From positions 19,440,574-19,504,573 of the forward strand of contig OX579633.1 in the NCBI GenBank assembly GCA_951230915.1: 64,000 bases of DNA, written 5' to 3'. Below the pieces are notes generated by a model. It was not told the DNA's origin and ran no database searches. It saw only the letters and a list, made by a program, of their open reading frames with translations. Origin of the DNA: Antitrichia curtipendula. Taxonomy: Eukaryota; Streptophyta; Bryopsida; Hypnales; Leucodontaceae. This document shows, piece after piece, positions 35,343 to 47,500 of the stretch. Within the stretch, counting starts at the first letter, position 1, and each line of letters opens with the position of its first letter. A program made the translations under genes and the position numbers.

Positions 35343-35890
35343 AGGTAAACCTGCCTATGACAGGCAAAATAACTGATTTTTTCTTGTCGTCATTACCAAA
35401 AAAATTCAGATTTTTTTTTCATACAAAGACAAATGTGAAAAATGGAGGAAGCAACTGGAATTTTAATTTTTGGAACAAAGTATTGAATTTTTTATATGAA
35501 TTTTTTTTGAATTTTTTGAAGTGTGCTGTCCAATTGGCCGGAATGAGTCTATAGACTACTCCAAATCAACAGGAAAGTGTTTCCATGATGGTCATCTTGT
35601 CACCTAAATCAATCACAACATTTTCTAACATGGCTACATGATTTCCTATTATGGAATTAAAAAATAACTTTTTATTACTAGTTTACACTAGAAAGGTATA
35701 AGTGTCCTATGACAGTCACTAATAACTCCATGACCATCTACCAAGGCTTTCATTGTGGCCACAAATCAACCTAATGTAGTCCTAATCCCAATTATTAGGA
35801 AAATTATCTCATGAGTTAATATTAGACTGTAATGGACAATTTCCTAGGTGCTTGTCATAGGAGATTTGCCTGTCATAGACAAGTTTACCT
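35343..35890. mobile_element. MITE family B, copy 2
   Basis: AGGTAAACCTGCCTATGACA on the left, inverse TGTCATAGACAAGTTTACCT on the right, TA on both sides. 548 bp with no coding capacity. Interior blocks (ctgattttnttgt, tgtcctatgacagtcac) are shared with 4046-4558. Confidence 0.75.
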
Positions 35891-35892
35891 TA

Positions 35893-36283
35893 CTCCACAA
35901 CTATTCACATAACTTTTGCATAACCTTTTACATAGCTTCCTTCTAGATACACCCACTGAAAAACAAAGTACTCAATAGAATACAGACTACGGCTCCCAGT
36001 GCAAATCCTTTATTTTTGCATTATAGTACATAATTTTTGACCGTAGAAAACTCTCCATCAATACCATTGGGTGGTTGCAAAAGAAACTGAATGTTTTTGG
36101 TAGCGTTTTGCCAAAACTGCAGTTTTTGCTCTCAATACTTTAAGTACTACAAGCACCGTGAAATAGAACAATCTCAATCGTTGATCTGAAAAATCGATGG
36201 CTACTAATATTGTTGACTACTTGCAAGTACTGAAAAAATACCATTTGAAAAAAGAAGACAATTTGTCACCAAAAATAGATGCA
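35893..36283. other. Intergenic, nothing recognised
   Basis: No gene or repeat supported. Confidence 0.35.
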
Positions 36284-36378
36284 ACTAGGTATAAATTAAT
36301 AATAATTAAAAAATTATGAACAAAAAATTATACTAGGTATAAATTAATAATAATTAGAAAATTATGAACAAAAATTAT
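36284..36378. repeat. Two-copy tandem duplication, 48-bp period
   Basis: The unit starting actaggtataaattaataat is repeated directly after itself with only single-base and homopolymer differences. It lies just upstream of the family H fragment. Confidence 0.85.
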
Positions 36379-36439
36379 ATAATTTGTAACGACTTGATGG
36401 TGATCACATTTCACTAAAAAAATGGAAGTCAAAACCATC

Positions 36440-36760
36440 TTCAATGTTCAAAAGTGCGTGTGCAACAGTGCAAGGAGCCCTATTTGTACAAATATGGAAG
36501 TCATAAAATAAATTTTTTTTAGATTTCTTTTAGTAGGCACATGTTTCCCTAGTGTGGGAATAGACCACAAATTTTTTTGCTCTAAATCATTAATTTTGGA
36601 TACTCCCCAGTACTAAAAATCTTTAAACCTCAAAGGGTGACAAATTAGCTAAATTGACTTTTAAATTAAAAAAATAATTTTTTTTAATTTCTAAAAAATA
36701 AGGGATATGATTATAGTTAAGTTAACAAGCTCCAATAAAAATTTCAAGTTCATCATTAGA
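36440..36760. repeat. Family H fragment, copy 2
   Basis: Clear homology to 16110-16400 (caaggagccctntttg, gggaatagaccac, ctccccagtactaaaaa, gtgacaaattagctaaattg). The terminal inverted repeats of the intact copy are not found here, so this is a truncated relict. Confidence 0.65.
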
Positions 36761-36779
36761 AAAGCTGGGTGAAGTTATT

Positions 36780-37640
36780 TTGATGCCTTCTTGACAACAA
36801 TCAAGCACAAAGGCCATTTTAGTGTCATTTTGTTGATCACTTTGATATTGTGTTGGCACCAAATTATTGTAAAAGCATTTCAATACAAAGTCAACATTGT
36901 CATCCTCACATTGTTGTAGTGCTATTTTAGCATCATTTTGGTGTACAAAGTCAGCAATGTCAATTTGGCATTAGTTTGATTATCAAAATGATGCCATTTT
37001 AGACATGTATTATTTCTATATTACTTTGAGGCCAATTTCACATAAACTGTTCTTATATTATTATAGTATCAACGGAGCATGCAAGTTTGCAATGTCAAAT
37101 AGATGCCATTTTAGTGCAATTTGATTACCATTTTTGTGCCATACTAATTGCAATATTTGAGTATTACTTTCGTGTCAATTTACAATGTACTTTTCTAATG
37201 TGAGCTTATGCTACTTTAATGCATCTCTATATATGCACCATTCCTTTATCATTTGCACTTCATTGTGTTATTGTATCAAAACACTGTTGAAATGCACATT
37301 TTCAATTTCATGTTCATTCCAATTTAGCTATATCTATTTGAATGTCAACTTCACACTTTTTTGATGTTCATTAATTTGGTATTGATTCTAAACAAATGTC
37401 ATGTTATTTTTGCATCATATTGGCAAAAAATATTTTATTTCATGTAGGCATAATTTTGACCTCCCTTACTACAATGCTTATTTGGTTCCATTGCACCATA
37501 ATTTTTATATGTACAATTTCAATATCACTTTCATGCCATAATAGCATACAATATTTCAGTGTATTTTGTTAGCTAATTTTCTAATAGTAGCTTATTGTGC
37601 TACTGGTGGGTGCTCACAAGCTTGTATTTTCTTTTCTTTG
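36780..37640. repeat. Degenerate tandem-like region (gccattttagtg motif)
   Basis: Short phrases such as gccattttagtgtcatttt, caaagtcaacattgtca/caaagtcagcaatgtca (about 60 bp apart) and caatttnnngtaccattt recur many times with drift. It looks like an old tandem array with an AT-rich unit. No protein is supported. Confidence 0.45.
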
Positions 37641-38911
37641 GTGATATACAAATGACTAACAATTTATTGTAAGAACAACCATAAAAATTGATAGTAGCAA
37701 TTCATGAAAGAGCATCTAAAATCAACAATTGCACCATTGATACTTTCCTATCAAGTCTATACAAGAAAACTAGCTGTATAGATCACTGAAGGTAACAATA
37801 GGCTTTCTTCATCATCGACAACAATGATAATTGCTCAATCATCTAGAATAAAATATAATACTTTATAATGTAATATTTGGAATTTAGGATACATCACTAG
37901 AACTTCCAACAATTGATGAAAAATCTACCTAGTGTAACAAAATGTTGAATGATTTGTACCACTTTTAGAATGCTTTGGATATTTGTTATAACATAGTGTG
38001 CTCTCAATTATGCTTGAGAGTTTCTTTGCATACTGTTTTGAACATCTCACAAGCTAGACAATATGCTCCACCGTAAACATTTGTATTTTGTTAATGCACT
38101 CCAATCATCATTTTCAATTTTTGGTGTACAACTTCAAAAAGACAAGTTATCTTTGACTTTTTTCACCACTTGTATTTGATTGGCTACTTGCCCAAAATAA
38201 AAGTTGTATTTATCAATCGTACATTTGTTGAATTCCATCTTCTTCTACTTCAAATGCCACATTGCTAAAGTGTGGATTGCCATGAAAATTGATAGTTGCT
38301 CGAGCATACATAGGCCAATCTCCATATTTGTTGCCAGTTCCAAGTGGAATTTCTAAACATTGAAACAAACCAAGAACTAATAATAAAATGACATTCAATC
38401 CTAAATTGCAAATTATTTTGTAAAGATTGAAGGAACTCTTGGAGAATTTCAAGCTGATCCACTAATAATTTTTGGTTGCAACAAAAACTCAAGTTAACCC
38501 ATATCTTCTTCCCATACAAAGGTCTCCAATATTAGCCTCTTCTATTTGATAAAATTTGTCTCTTGTTCTATGCAATCAAATGTGATGAAGATTCAAGTAG
38601 ATAGGTGACATAATATTTTGACCTGTATTCAAAGCCTACATATGCCAGATTTAATCAAAGTTGTGTTAACAAAAATGAAAAATGAAAAATTTAAAAATCT
38701 ATTAATAGTTCAATATATGCTTAATTCTAAAATTTCATGTTAAGATTTCAAAATATATAATTAGCATGACTATGCTTTTCTCTTGAAATCCAAAACGCAA
38801 ACTTTTTCAATGTTGTGACAATTATAGCTTCCTTGTGGCTTTTGGATCCTTCCATTTGCTTTGCAATTCCTCAAAGATTTTGGCCTTAGTTTGATTATGC
38901 CGCACAATTTG

Positions 38912-39180
38912 CATTACATGCTTTTCAGTCCCTATAAAGGACTGCGAGTTTCCTAGGGTTCCCAGCCCCCGGAATTGCATCGCAGCAGTTGCCTGGTGTG
39001 GCACAGAGATTGCCACACCATATGTTTATATTTTTATTTTTATAGATTTATTATTACTATTATTTATTTATTTTTTCTCAAAAAATAAAATCCTGACAAT
39101 GGCGTTCTTTAACTGCTAGAGAAATAACGCCGGGAACGGGCTTGAAATGGCCCTCCAAGACCCCCAAATCTCATCTAATG
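38912..39180. mobile_element. TIR element family F, copy 2, inside the Plavaka relict
   Basis: Starts CATTACATGCTTTTCAGTCC and ends CAAATCTCATCTAATG, with the family arms between (gactgcgagtttcctagg, gtgtggcacagagattgcca hairpin, aataacgccgggaacgggc). 269 bp. It separates transposase fragments, so it inserted after or during their decay. Confidence 0.6.
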
Positions 39181-39594
39181 AGGTGTTTCATTTCTTCTAT
39201 TGTTGCTCTAATATGTTGTTTACATAAAAGCAATGTGGAATTGCTTGTACATATATGACGAATACTTCCATGGTAATCTATATCTTTTAATGCATTGACT
39301 GAAATGGTTAATCATATGACGAGTCATATGAACCTTTGAGGTATTAAATCCAAACCTTTGCCATTGAAACATAGAACTTTTAAAAGCTTCTACAACCTTG
39401 AAAAAAAATAACATTCCCTTTTTAATACAATATATTACCAAATGAAAATGAAAAGCAAATATAATACTTCAAACAAAGGATGCAAAAAATATTTGGAATG
39501 TAATTACTAACAAAATAGAATATGTACCTACAAATTTGTTCATTTATGCGCTTCAAGCTTGTAATTGCAGGGAAAGTGCTTTGACATGCTAAAC

Positions 39595-39887
39595 CATTAG
39601 AGGGGATTTGAGGCAAGAAGAGGGCCGTTTTAGGCCCGTTTTCCTTGTTGTTTCCGATGCAATGCAAAAATGGTACATTGGCAGAAATTTTAATTGAAAA
39701 AAAGAAAAAAGAAAAAAGAAAAACTCAAAATTGAAAAAGAAATTCATTTTCATTATTTTTTTTTGTCTGACTTGTCTGAACTTTTGCCACGTCAGACTAT
39801 TGCAGTCAGCTACTACCCTTGCATTCCCATAGTCTAGGAACGTAGGGGAACTTGCAACCTTTTATAAGGGCTGAATCCCTTCTAATG
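39595..39887. mobile_element. TIR element family F, copy 3, inside the Plavaka relict
   Basis: Starts CATTAGAGGGGATTTGAGGC and ends GGGCTGAATCCCTTCTAATG. 293 bp, orientation opposite to the copy at 38912. The arm with tgccacgtcagactattgcag is recognisable. No clear target duplication. Confidence 0.55.
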
Positions 39888-41588
39888 CATACCATTCTAA
39901 AAATAACACTACCGTTGATATAATACCTTCATCAGACAACCAATTAGGCACAGAATAATAACTTGCAACTTTTTAGCAATAGCATGATATTAGTGATTAT
40001 AATTGAAGACTTGAACGAAGGTTGCAATTAAAAATAACAAAATTTTATTTTGAAAAATCTACATGTATAACAACTCAATGTTTAAATCTAACAAAATTAG
40101 CTTGTAGAACAAAATAACCTCCTTGCTCATTGCCTAAAATTCGAAATGATGGAAACCAACAATTCTTCTTAATAAATAGGAGCCTTCTATCAAGCTCCTT
40201 CAATTTAGATTGATGTAGGTGAACAAAAGCTATTTCACGCAGGATCCCAACAATCATCTTAAAGATCCCTAGATCACTTTAGTTCAGTGTATCAACATGT
40301 ATGGTAAGATAAGGATTGCCAAGTTCTATATCACCACTATTAAAGCTCCATAATGCACACTTCATATATAGATGCAATTATACTTTCAATTATCAAGTTC
40401 ATATACATCCATATTATAAATACAAATTGAATCTTCAAACAAGGTAAGAAAAACCTCACTTGAATAGGATGTAGTGACCAAGTTCTTTCAATTTCTATAG
40501 CTAAATTTGGATGCACAAATTCCATGACTTGATAAACTTTTGTCATCTTTGATTTTGTGAGGACATGGTGCTACATCACTTGCATGTACATATTACTCAG
40601 ATCTTCTTTGCTACACATGCATCTACTATAAGGAGATTGGCAAAGGTTAGTGTCATATGTAGTGGTTATCTTACATGACTTTGGATGATCATATATGTAC
40701 GAAAATAATAAAGGGTAGACTATTTTTGTCTCTCCATTGGGATCAAGTAAAAGTAGTCCCATAAAGCTTGCTTCTTTCAAAGAGTTGAAAATACTTTCAA
40801 GATCTTGGTGTAAGTACTCCATTTTCTTGGAGGGTGACAAATTTGCATACATCAAATGGGTAATTAATACATAAATTCCAAAAAATCAACATTAAATAAT
40901 CAAATGCAAAATATAACAATGCAATTTAAACAATACATTATCTAAACATTTTGAGCATATTAATATGGTGGCTATTAATGACTTACTTAATCCTTGAAAT
41001 TTAGGAGGTATAACAAGCAACTCATGTCCAATAGCTTCTCTTCTATTTTCAAGGAAAATATTTCCAATTGTCATCACCAAAAGATATCTAGAGATTTTTG
41101 TGTTGTTCAATAAATAAGTTGGATCAGAATAGAAAATTAATGGTGAAATCGCAACTTCTGTGCATTGTAAATTACTGAAATCTTGCATCTGATGCTAGTA
41201 CCAAGATCCAATATTAGGTATTGTATAAATTTGTTTTCCAGTCACAAACAGGTTAGTAGTTTCTTTTAGTTTGAAATCGATTGCATTCTTGGTAGTTGAG
41301 AATAAAGATGTCAAAACATGGATGGTATTTTTGCAGTATAAATTAGCATTACCATTGCCAACCTTTGGAAATGCATATTTTGTCCAACCTTGCTACATTC
41401 ATTGATTTTTAGACACTCAAATCAATTGAGTTTACAATTTTGATCAAAAAAATAATTTTTCAAATGCCATAGAGAGAGATTATATTTTTGATGCATTTTT
41501 GAAGTTAAATCTTCAAAATTCATTTATAAAATCTATAAATTGTTGAATGTTGACTATACTAGCACTTTCTACTCTTGATGCTTAATCA

Positions 41589-42320
41589 TTAGAGATCGTT
41601 TGGGGTCACTGGAAGGGCCTTGCGGGGCAGTCAATCGGGAAGGAAAGGACGCTGTATGTTGTGCTGTCCAAGGTGTTACCGTTGCTACCATGTTGCAAAC
41701 TATGCTTGGAGTGCAGCCAATGGAGAGGATTTGGAAAAAAACCAAGGTGGAATGAGTATAATGGTGATGTCAATAAACTAGGAATATTCTTGGAAGTACG
41801 GTTTAGGACAACGAGTTTGTGCTTGATTTTTTTTATACGCATGCCCTACGGACAAATAATTTTAAATTCATTGACTGCAATATTATAAGCGATGAATCAT
41901 CGCAATTGGACGCACATATGGGAACCTCTTTGAGTGGGAAGTTGCCAACAAGGCTCCACATGGAGCAGCAATGTGTTCAATGTACAAGTAGCAATTACAA
42001 TTCTCTTGAAAATGAATTGTTTAATAGTCGAAATGAATTGTTTAATAATTGATGAGAGTACCACTTCTACAACCCTGGAGGCCTATTCACTCATTGTTTC
42101 AACTTGCGCAACTGCCATCTTGGTAGCATGTGCTAGCAACATTGACACATAGGCAAGCTGATACTCATCGCAATACTAGCAACACTCAAGATGGAAATAT
42201 TTCAATGGTTGCCCTACCGCACTAGTCTTTGTTGGATGCATGCCCGCCCAAAATTTATCACTTCCTACCTTGTCCGCAGCTACTCTAGAAGGCCTTCCAG
42301 TGACCCCAAATAATCTCCAA
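41589..42320. mobile_element. TIR element family K
   Basis: GAGATCGTTTGGGGTCACTG at the left pairs with CAGTGACCCCAAATAATCTC at the right (about 26 of 28 including ggaaggcc). About 730 bp. Short frames inside are not recognised. A related gtcgtttggggta string at 42733-42747 (inverse sense) suggests another end nearby. No target duplication is clear; the superfamily is unknown. Confidence 0.65.
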
Positions 42321-44541
42321 TAATTGTTTTTTTTAATGCAAACTCCTTCAAAAAAATATGGAGCATACAACTCTTTTGTGTTTTGTCTCAAATCCTTGGA
42401 TCTTAAGGGGATAAGTTCCAAATCTTATGATTATTATTCAAAATTTATAGATTTTGTATTTAAGGAAAAAAATGAATTCTAGACAATGTTTAGATTTTAT
42501 TTTCAAAATCTATTGTGTAGTTTAGTAAAAATTCATAAGAACTTCAAGGGTTAAAAGAAACTACTACAATTGAACATGGTTGCTATAACTATAATAATTA
42601 TATAATATGACTAAGCTATTATTAGGTCTTCTTGGGAGTCATAAGAGAATTCTATATTTTCTGAAGATGTCCTTGTATTTTTTGGGAACAATATAAATGA
42701 AGTATGAGATTTTAAATTGATGATATAAGTATACCCCAAACGACCCCAAAGTTCCTCATGAAGAGAAGATGAATAATTTGTTCTAAACAAGGATCATTAG
42801 GAGTCTTTGCAAACAAGTTGTAGTTTAGTGTAAATAAAGTACATTGAATTGGCCTATTAAAGGGACCAAAAAATTAAAGGGACTTATTGTGAAAAACTGT
42901 GGATGTTTAAAATATGATATATAGCCCTCAGACACTTCAATAACTATTGACATACAACAAGGGGAAATATTTATAGTGTGTAATGTTGATTAATTAGTAT
43001 GGGTCCCCTTAACCTCTAAACATTCAAAGTCTTCTCTAAAATTGATGATTTGGGAAAAACCACTTAAAAACTTTAGAGTGCATCGGGTATAGTTAGATTC
43101 ACCAATGCTATCACCAATATTTTTTTATGAACTTTGAAAGGAAAATTTTAAAATTCCTTCAAAATTCAATTACAAGCAAAATATTATCATTTCTGGAGTA
43201 AAACTTGTTGGAATGGATTTGAAAAGAGGTTCTCTTGGCATGATGATTTTTTTGAATTTTTGAATTCTTTGCATCTATGACCTCATTTTTGCAAATCTAG
43301 TTTTGAACTAGAGTCAATGCAATTTTGGCTCGGTCAACCACTTGACATTCTTCCACATTTGTAATTTTAGAAAAATATGTACTCTAACACCACCAAATCC
43401 AACCGATAGAGAGGACAAGAACTTGATAAAGTATCTCCACAAATTAGGATGTCTTTCATCCAAGCAGCAGCAAGCAAGAAACAAGAATATGAATCTGTTC
43501 ATCATCCCAAAATTGGACGTTGGAGTGCTCCAGGGCTAAAACCCCTATTCAGTGTAGTTACACCTAATTGCAACCTCTACCTTATTGCAGCACAATGCAT
43601 ATCCTGTTTACATTTCAAAGCCTAAATCCATAGTCATCATTCTTCTCTTACCTCTGTTGTACAAATCTCATACGACAAAAAATGACTATCTCAGATTTAG
43701 GTTATGAAATAAAGAGGAGTATACAAAAGTGATGCAGTTAGATGTACCGTTACCTTACGTTCCTGTTATGCAGGGAATTTGTACGCATATGATTATCCCA
43801 ATCGATTGTAGATCTCATTTGAGTCTTTACATCTGCAGATAAAATACAATGCAACTTGCTCTCCACAGGTGGAGCAGCTAAACAAATACTAGTGCAAGCA
43901 ATGCTAACAATTCCATAAACTTGCTCTGAACTAATGTCTCTCAAGGGTGAAATAGTGGTGGATGTTACGCACCGTTGACAGAGCTATATTCAACAAATTA
44001 TCTGAGGCCTCGTTGATGTTGTCTTTCTATGTATCAAGAGCTGGTGAACTATGTTTCAAACTTCAATTGTTGATGAAAAGCTCCACTCGATGAGTTCGAT
44101 TCCTTGAATCTAACGCTTGAACATGGCCTTCTTTCACCTGTTCCTCTTCTTTTAAGCTCTTCAACCAATAAACCGCTTATCGACGCTCTTGATGGAAGGT
44201 GGCCGATTGGTCCACAGGAATTCAACAAGACTTAATGATCAGAAATTATTCTCACCTGATCCATGATGCATGAAGCCACTCATGAACAGAAACTAACTAG
44301 CAACATTGTCCTGTCCTTGGAGCAGGTATGGCGCCATGCATCATCTAGGTATGGTACTCATTTACTGAGCTAAATAGGGAAGTTGCTATCCATCAGGTTT
44401 GAGGCAATGAGGTGAAATGAATGGCCTCTCTACGAAGTACTACTCCTATTTTCCGGGACGAAACTGACCGGCCATCAGTGAACAGTCCTTGAGAGAAAAA
44501 TAAATATTCTCAATCCAGCAGAGAACCACCTGCTGGGTGGT
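42321..44541. other. Intergenic, nothing recognised
   Basis: AT-rich up to about 43.3 kb, then nearer to genic composition. It presumably includes the 3' UTR of the methyltransferase gene next to 44541. No other gene is supported. Confidence 0.4.
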
Positions 44542-47500
44542 CTAAACGAAATGGTGGGTGGGGTACTCAGTTTGGTAGGCATTGTAATCATAATACAAGC
44601 GTTCACCTTTCGGGATGTCCCGAACTGCAACAAGGATAACTCGGGCCTCTCCGTCAATGTTGTACCGAACACAACGTACATTCTGTTTCTTCCTCCCTTC
44701 CCTGCAAGACAACTCCTCAGAAGAAATTAGAAAATGACAACCGACAGGGGAAAGGTTGATCAGGATGACAAGAACAATCAAGGAGACCAAAAGAGGATGA
44801 GACCATGATGAGGTTAGGTTGCACCACAGAGGATCTGGAGAAAGAAACGCAACAGACTTACAGTTTTCTCCAGGCCCAATGCCTTGAAGACCCACAGATG
44901 AACACCCTTAATCCTCGATTCAAGGTGGTCTTCAAAAACTTTCATAAATCACAAACCCTACGGAGTGGGGCAAGTAGGGTTTCTAAGGTTTCTGAAAAAA
45001 GGTCAGCATAGCTGCTAGGCCATGCAAGTTGTTCCACCTAGGGTCTAACAATGCTTTTACAAAAGGGAGTCCCCTGGAGGACATTGTTGGCTTCGACACC
45101 GTACAGTACGCCAGGTCTGCACAGCGGGTCCATGAATGCTACTCCTGTCCCCAATGATGAGGAGGAATGGAATTTTGTATAAGAACAGAACCCTAATTTC
45201 AAGCTACAAAGGAATGAGGAACTCACAGTGAATGGTTGTTAATGCCGGAGACAAAACGGGCTATATTTCCACGTCGATCTGGGCAAATGACGAGCTCCTT
45301 AGCAGGGTCGTCACTGAAAAGGAGACCCATGATGCTATTCCCAGAATCGTACTGGCGACGACACATATAATCAACATCCCCAGTGTACTCCGCAATAATA
45401 GTCATGTCCTTTATGTTCCTATCAGCCTCGACAACAAATCTGGGATGGCGCAGAGATCAAAAAACCCAATTTTAGGGTCCAGAGTAAACATAAAATCAGA
45501 CAAGTGTTACTGAAAAATCATTCAATGCTAAAGCAGCGCATGCACACTCAAACCTCTTATCACCTTTTGAACCCGCTGTGCAGACTTCTTTCTCACAATG
45601 AAATAGATTGAATGTGTGTGACAAGCGAGCTGGCAGTTCATGATAGTGCGGGAAATGTGCATGGTATTCAGGAATCTCATTTTAAAGAGGTTAGCGTACA
45701 CTACAAATGTGAAACAAACCAAAGTCACTGGATTAAGAGTTGGTATCAACAACATGAAATTCCTACTTGTCTGAGTGGCTTACCCTTGCCGAGAATCGTG
45801 TGTCACCATCAAGGGAGGCCACTCGCCATGGCTGCACATAGTCTTACACAAATCAAGGGTTGCCTGGTCTTCTTTCCCCATTGTCTGTCAGTCAGTCACA
45901 CCATGCAACTAATCATCAGTGAAAAGAACCCCAGCTTTTCCTTACTAGGACATACTCCCACAAGGAAAACAACATAAAGTCTTCGACAGAATTAGGTTCA
46001 CGCTGTTTCATTCATTTGCCACGATGCTCCTTTCGTTCTAATCTTCTGAGTGGATCATAGAAGAATATTTTCAGGAGTTAGATTGTGTCATAAAAAGAAC
46101 CTTCCTTATGACCCTTATGGCCGGAATATAACATACGGCAGCCTCCCCATGGTACATAGGAAGATCTTTGTATAAATTCTGATGACAAGGAGACCTCCCC
46201 ATGAAATTCCTCATTATAACGAGAAGCTTCTCGTTAAAATCTGTAAAGTTCCTGAAACAGTCTAATTTGATTGAAAACCCTATTTCTATGATCCAATCGG
46301 AAGATTAGAACGAACGGAACATTGAGGCAGATACATGGGAGAGTCCAAATCTAATTCGGTGGCAGGATTCGTGTTCCTTCTCAGGGTATTTTCTGTGGGG
46401 ATATTGTCATGCCACATGTTGACTTATTGAATCTGATGTAAATTTAAGCTCCACAAACAAAAGAAACACTTCAACTGCATGCCCGTCCCTTTATATGCAA
46501 AAGAAGAAGAGACTGTGTTGAGTTGCCGCACCTGCATGCCACCCTTCTCATTATCGGCACGATTGGCAGAACGAGGAGCCAAGCCGTAACTCAACGAATC
46601 AGTGAATTCAACCCCAATGCTAGTGAGTGCCGTGGCCAGGGAGGCCATTTGCTCTAATCGACGATGTGGATCAGTACACGGAACGTAGGGCAGCAACCGC
46701 CGACTTTTCTTTTGGCGAGACAAAATACCACCACTCGGTCTTCGACGTTTCCTCGTCTCCATGCACTTTACTTCTGCAGTCGAAGAGTCGGTCACTGTCA
46801 TAAATCTGGCCCTTGCTAAAAACGTTTCAGCAATAAGGTGGTTACCCCATATCTAATTGAGCAAGGATTGTGGACATGAGCAATTGAAATTAATTTTTCT
46901 ATTGTTTTTTTAGAGTTGGGCAAGATTAAATGAAACCCAACGCAATTTGAAACAAAATATTTGGACCCAGGATGAATTAGATATAAATTTTCAAAGATGA
47001 AACATAGCACTTCCCGTTCACGTCACGTAGCAGAGCAATTTCGGCTTTAAAATGCATCTTGCAAATACTAAGGATGCTGAAAACCAACAAGTTAGAATTC
47101 ATGATCGCACAATATATATGCTAAAAGCAATACGAGAGAACCTAATTATACATACTGCAGATGGAAAGTCAACAGTACATCGACAGTTTTTAGAAACGCA
47201 TAGAGGTGTTGGTTTCAAGCGGTAATTGGTGATGGGGTGACCACCATGGCCTTCAATTTCCATCCCCATTACAGCTCCCATTGCATGAAACATAGACTGG
47301 CACTGTATTCCGAGAAAAATAGTTGGCTAAACAAAGAAATCACCGTAGCGAGATAGAGAACAGTGTTTTCAATTTCAAAAACAAATTAGACAACTAGACA
47401 ATCTCAAGAAATTTTAGAAGACATCGTAGTAAAATCGTTCTCAAGTCTCTTGGGGAGGTCTCCTACTGGTTACAGTATCATACAGAAACCTCCCCATGAT

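Larger units (their letters stand above)
38213..41188 (-). pseudogene. Plavaka-type transposase, decayed and interrupted
   Basis: In-order minus-strand fragments resemble Plavaka-type transposases (CACTA-related group). 41188-40892 has EVAISPLIFYSDPTYL and YLLVMTIGNIFLENRREAIG. 40855-40571 has a LLLLDPNGETKIVYPLLFSY stretch, then DHPKSCKITTTYD with a Cys pair. 40546-40340 has EIERTWSLHPIQ. 39441-39220 has KVHMTRHMINHFSQCIKRY and LPWKYSSYMYKQFHIA, the histidine-rich ending of the domain. 38519-38213 has a tail with NFHGNPHFSNVAFEVEEDG. Frames change several times, stops are frequent, and two family F elements (38912-39180 and 39595-39887) lie inside. The family name is from remembered motif spacing and is moderately sure; a decayed transposase is surer. 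Confidence 0.6.
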
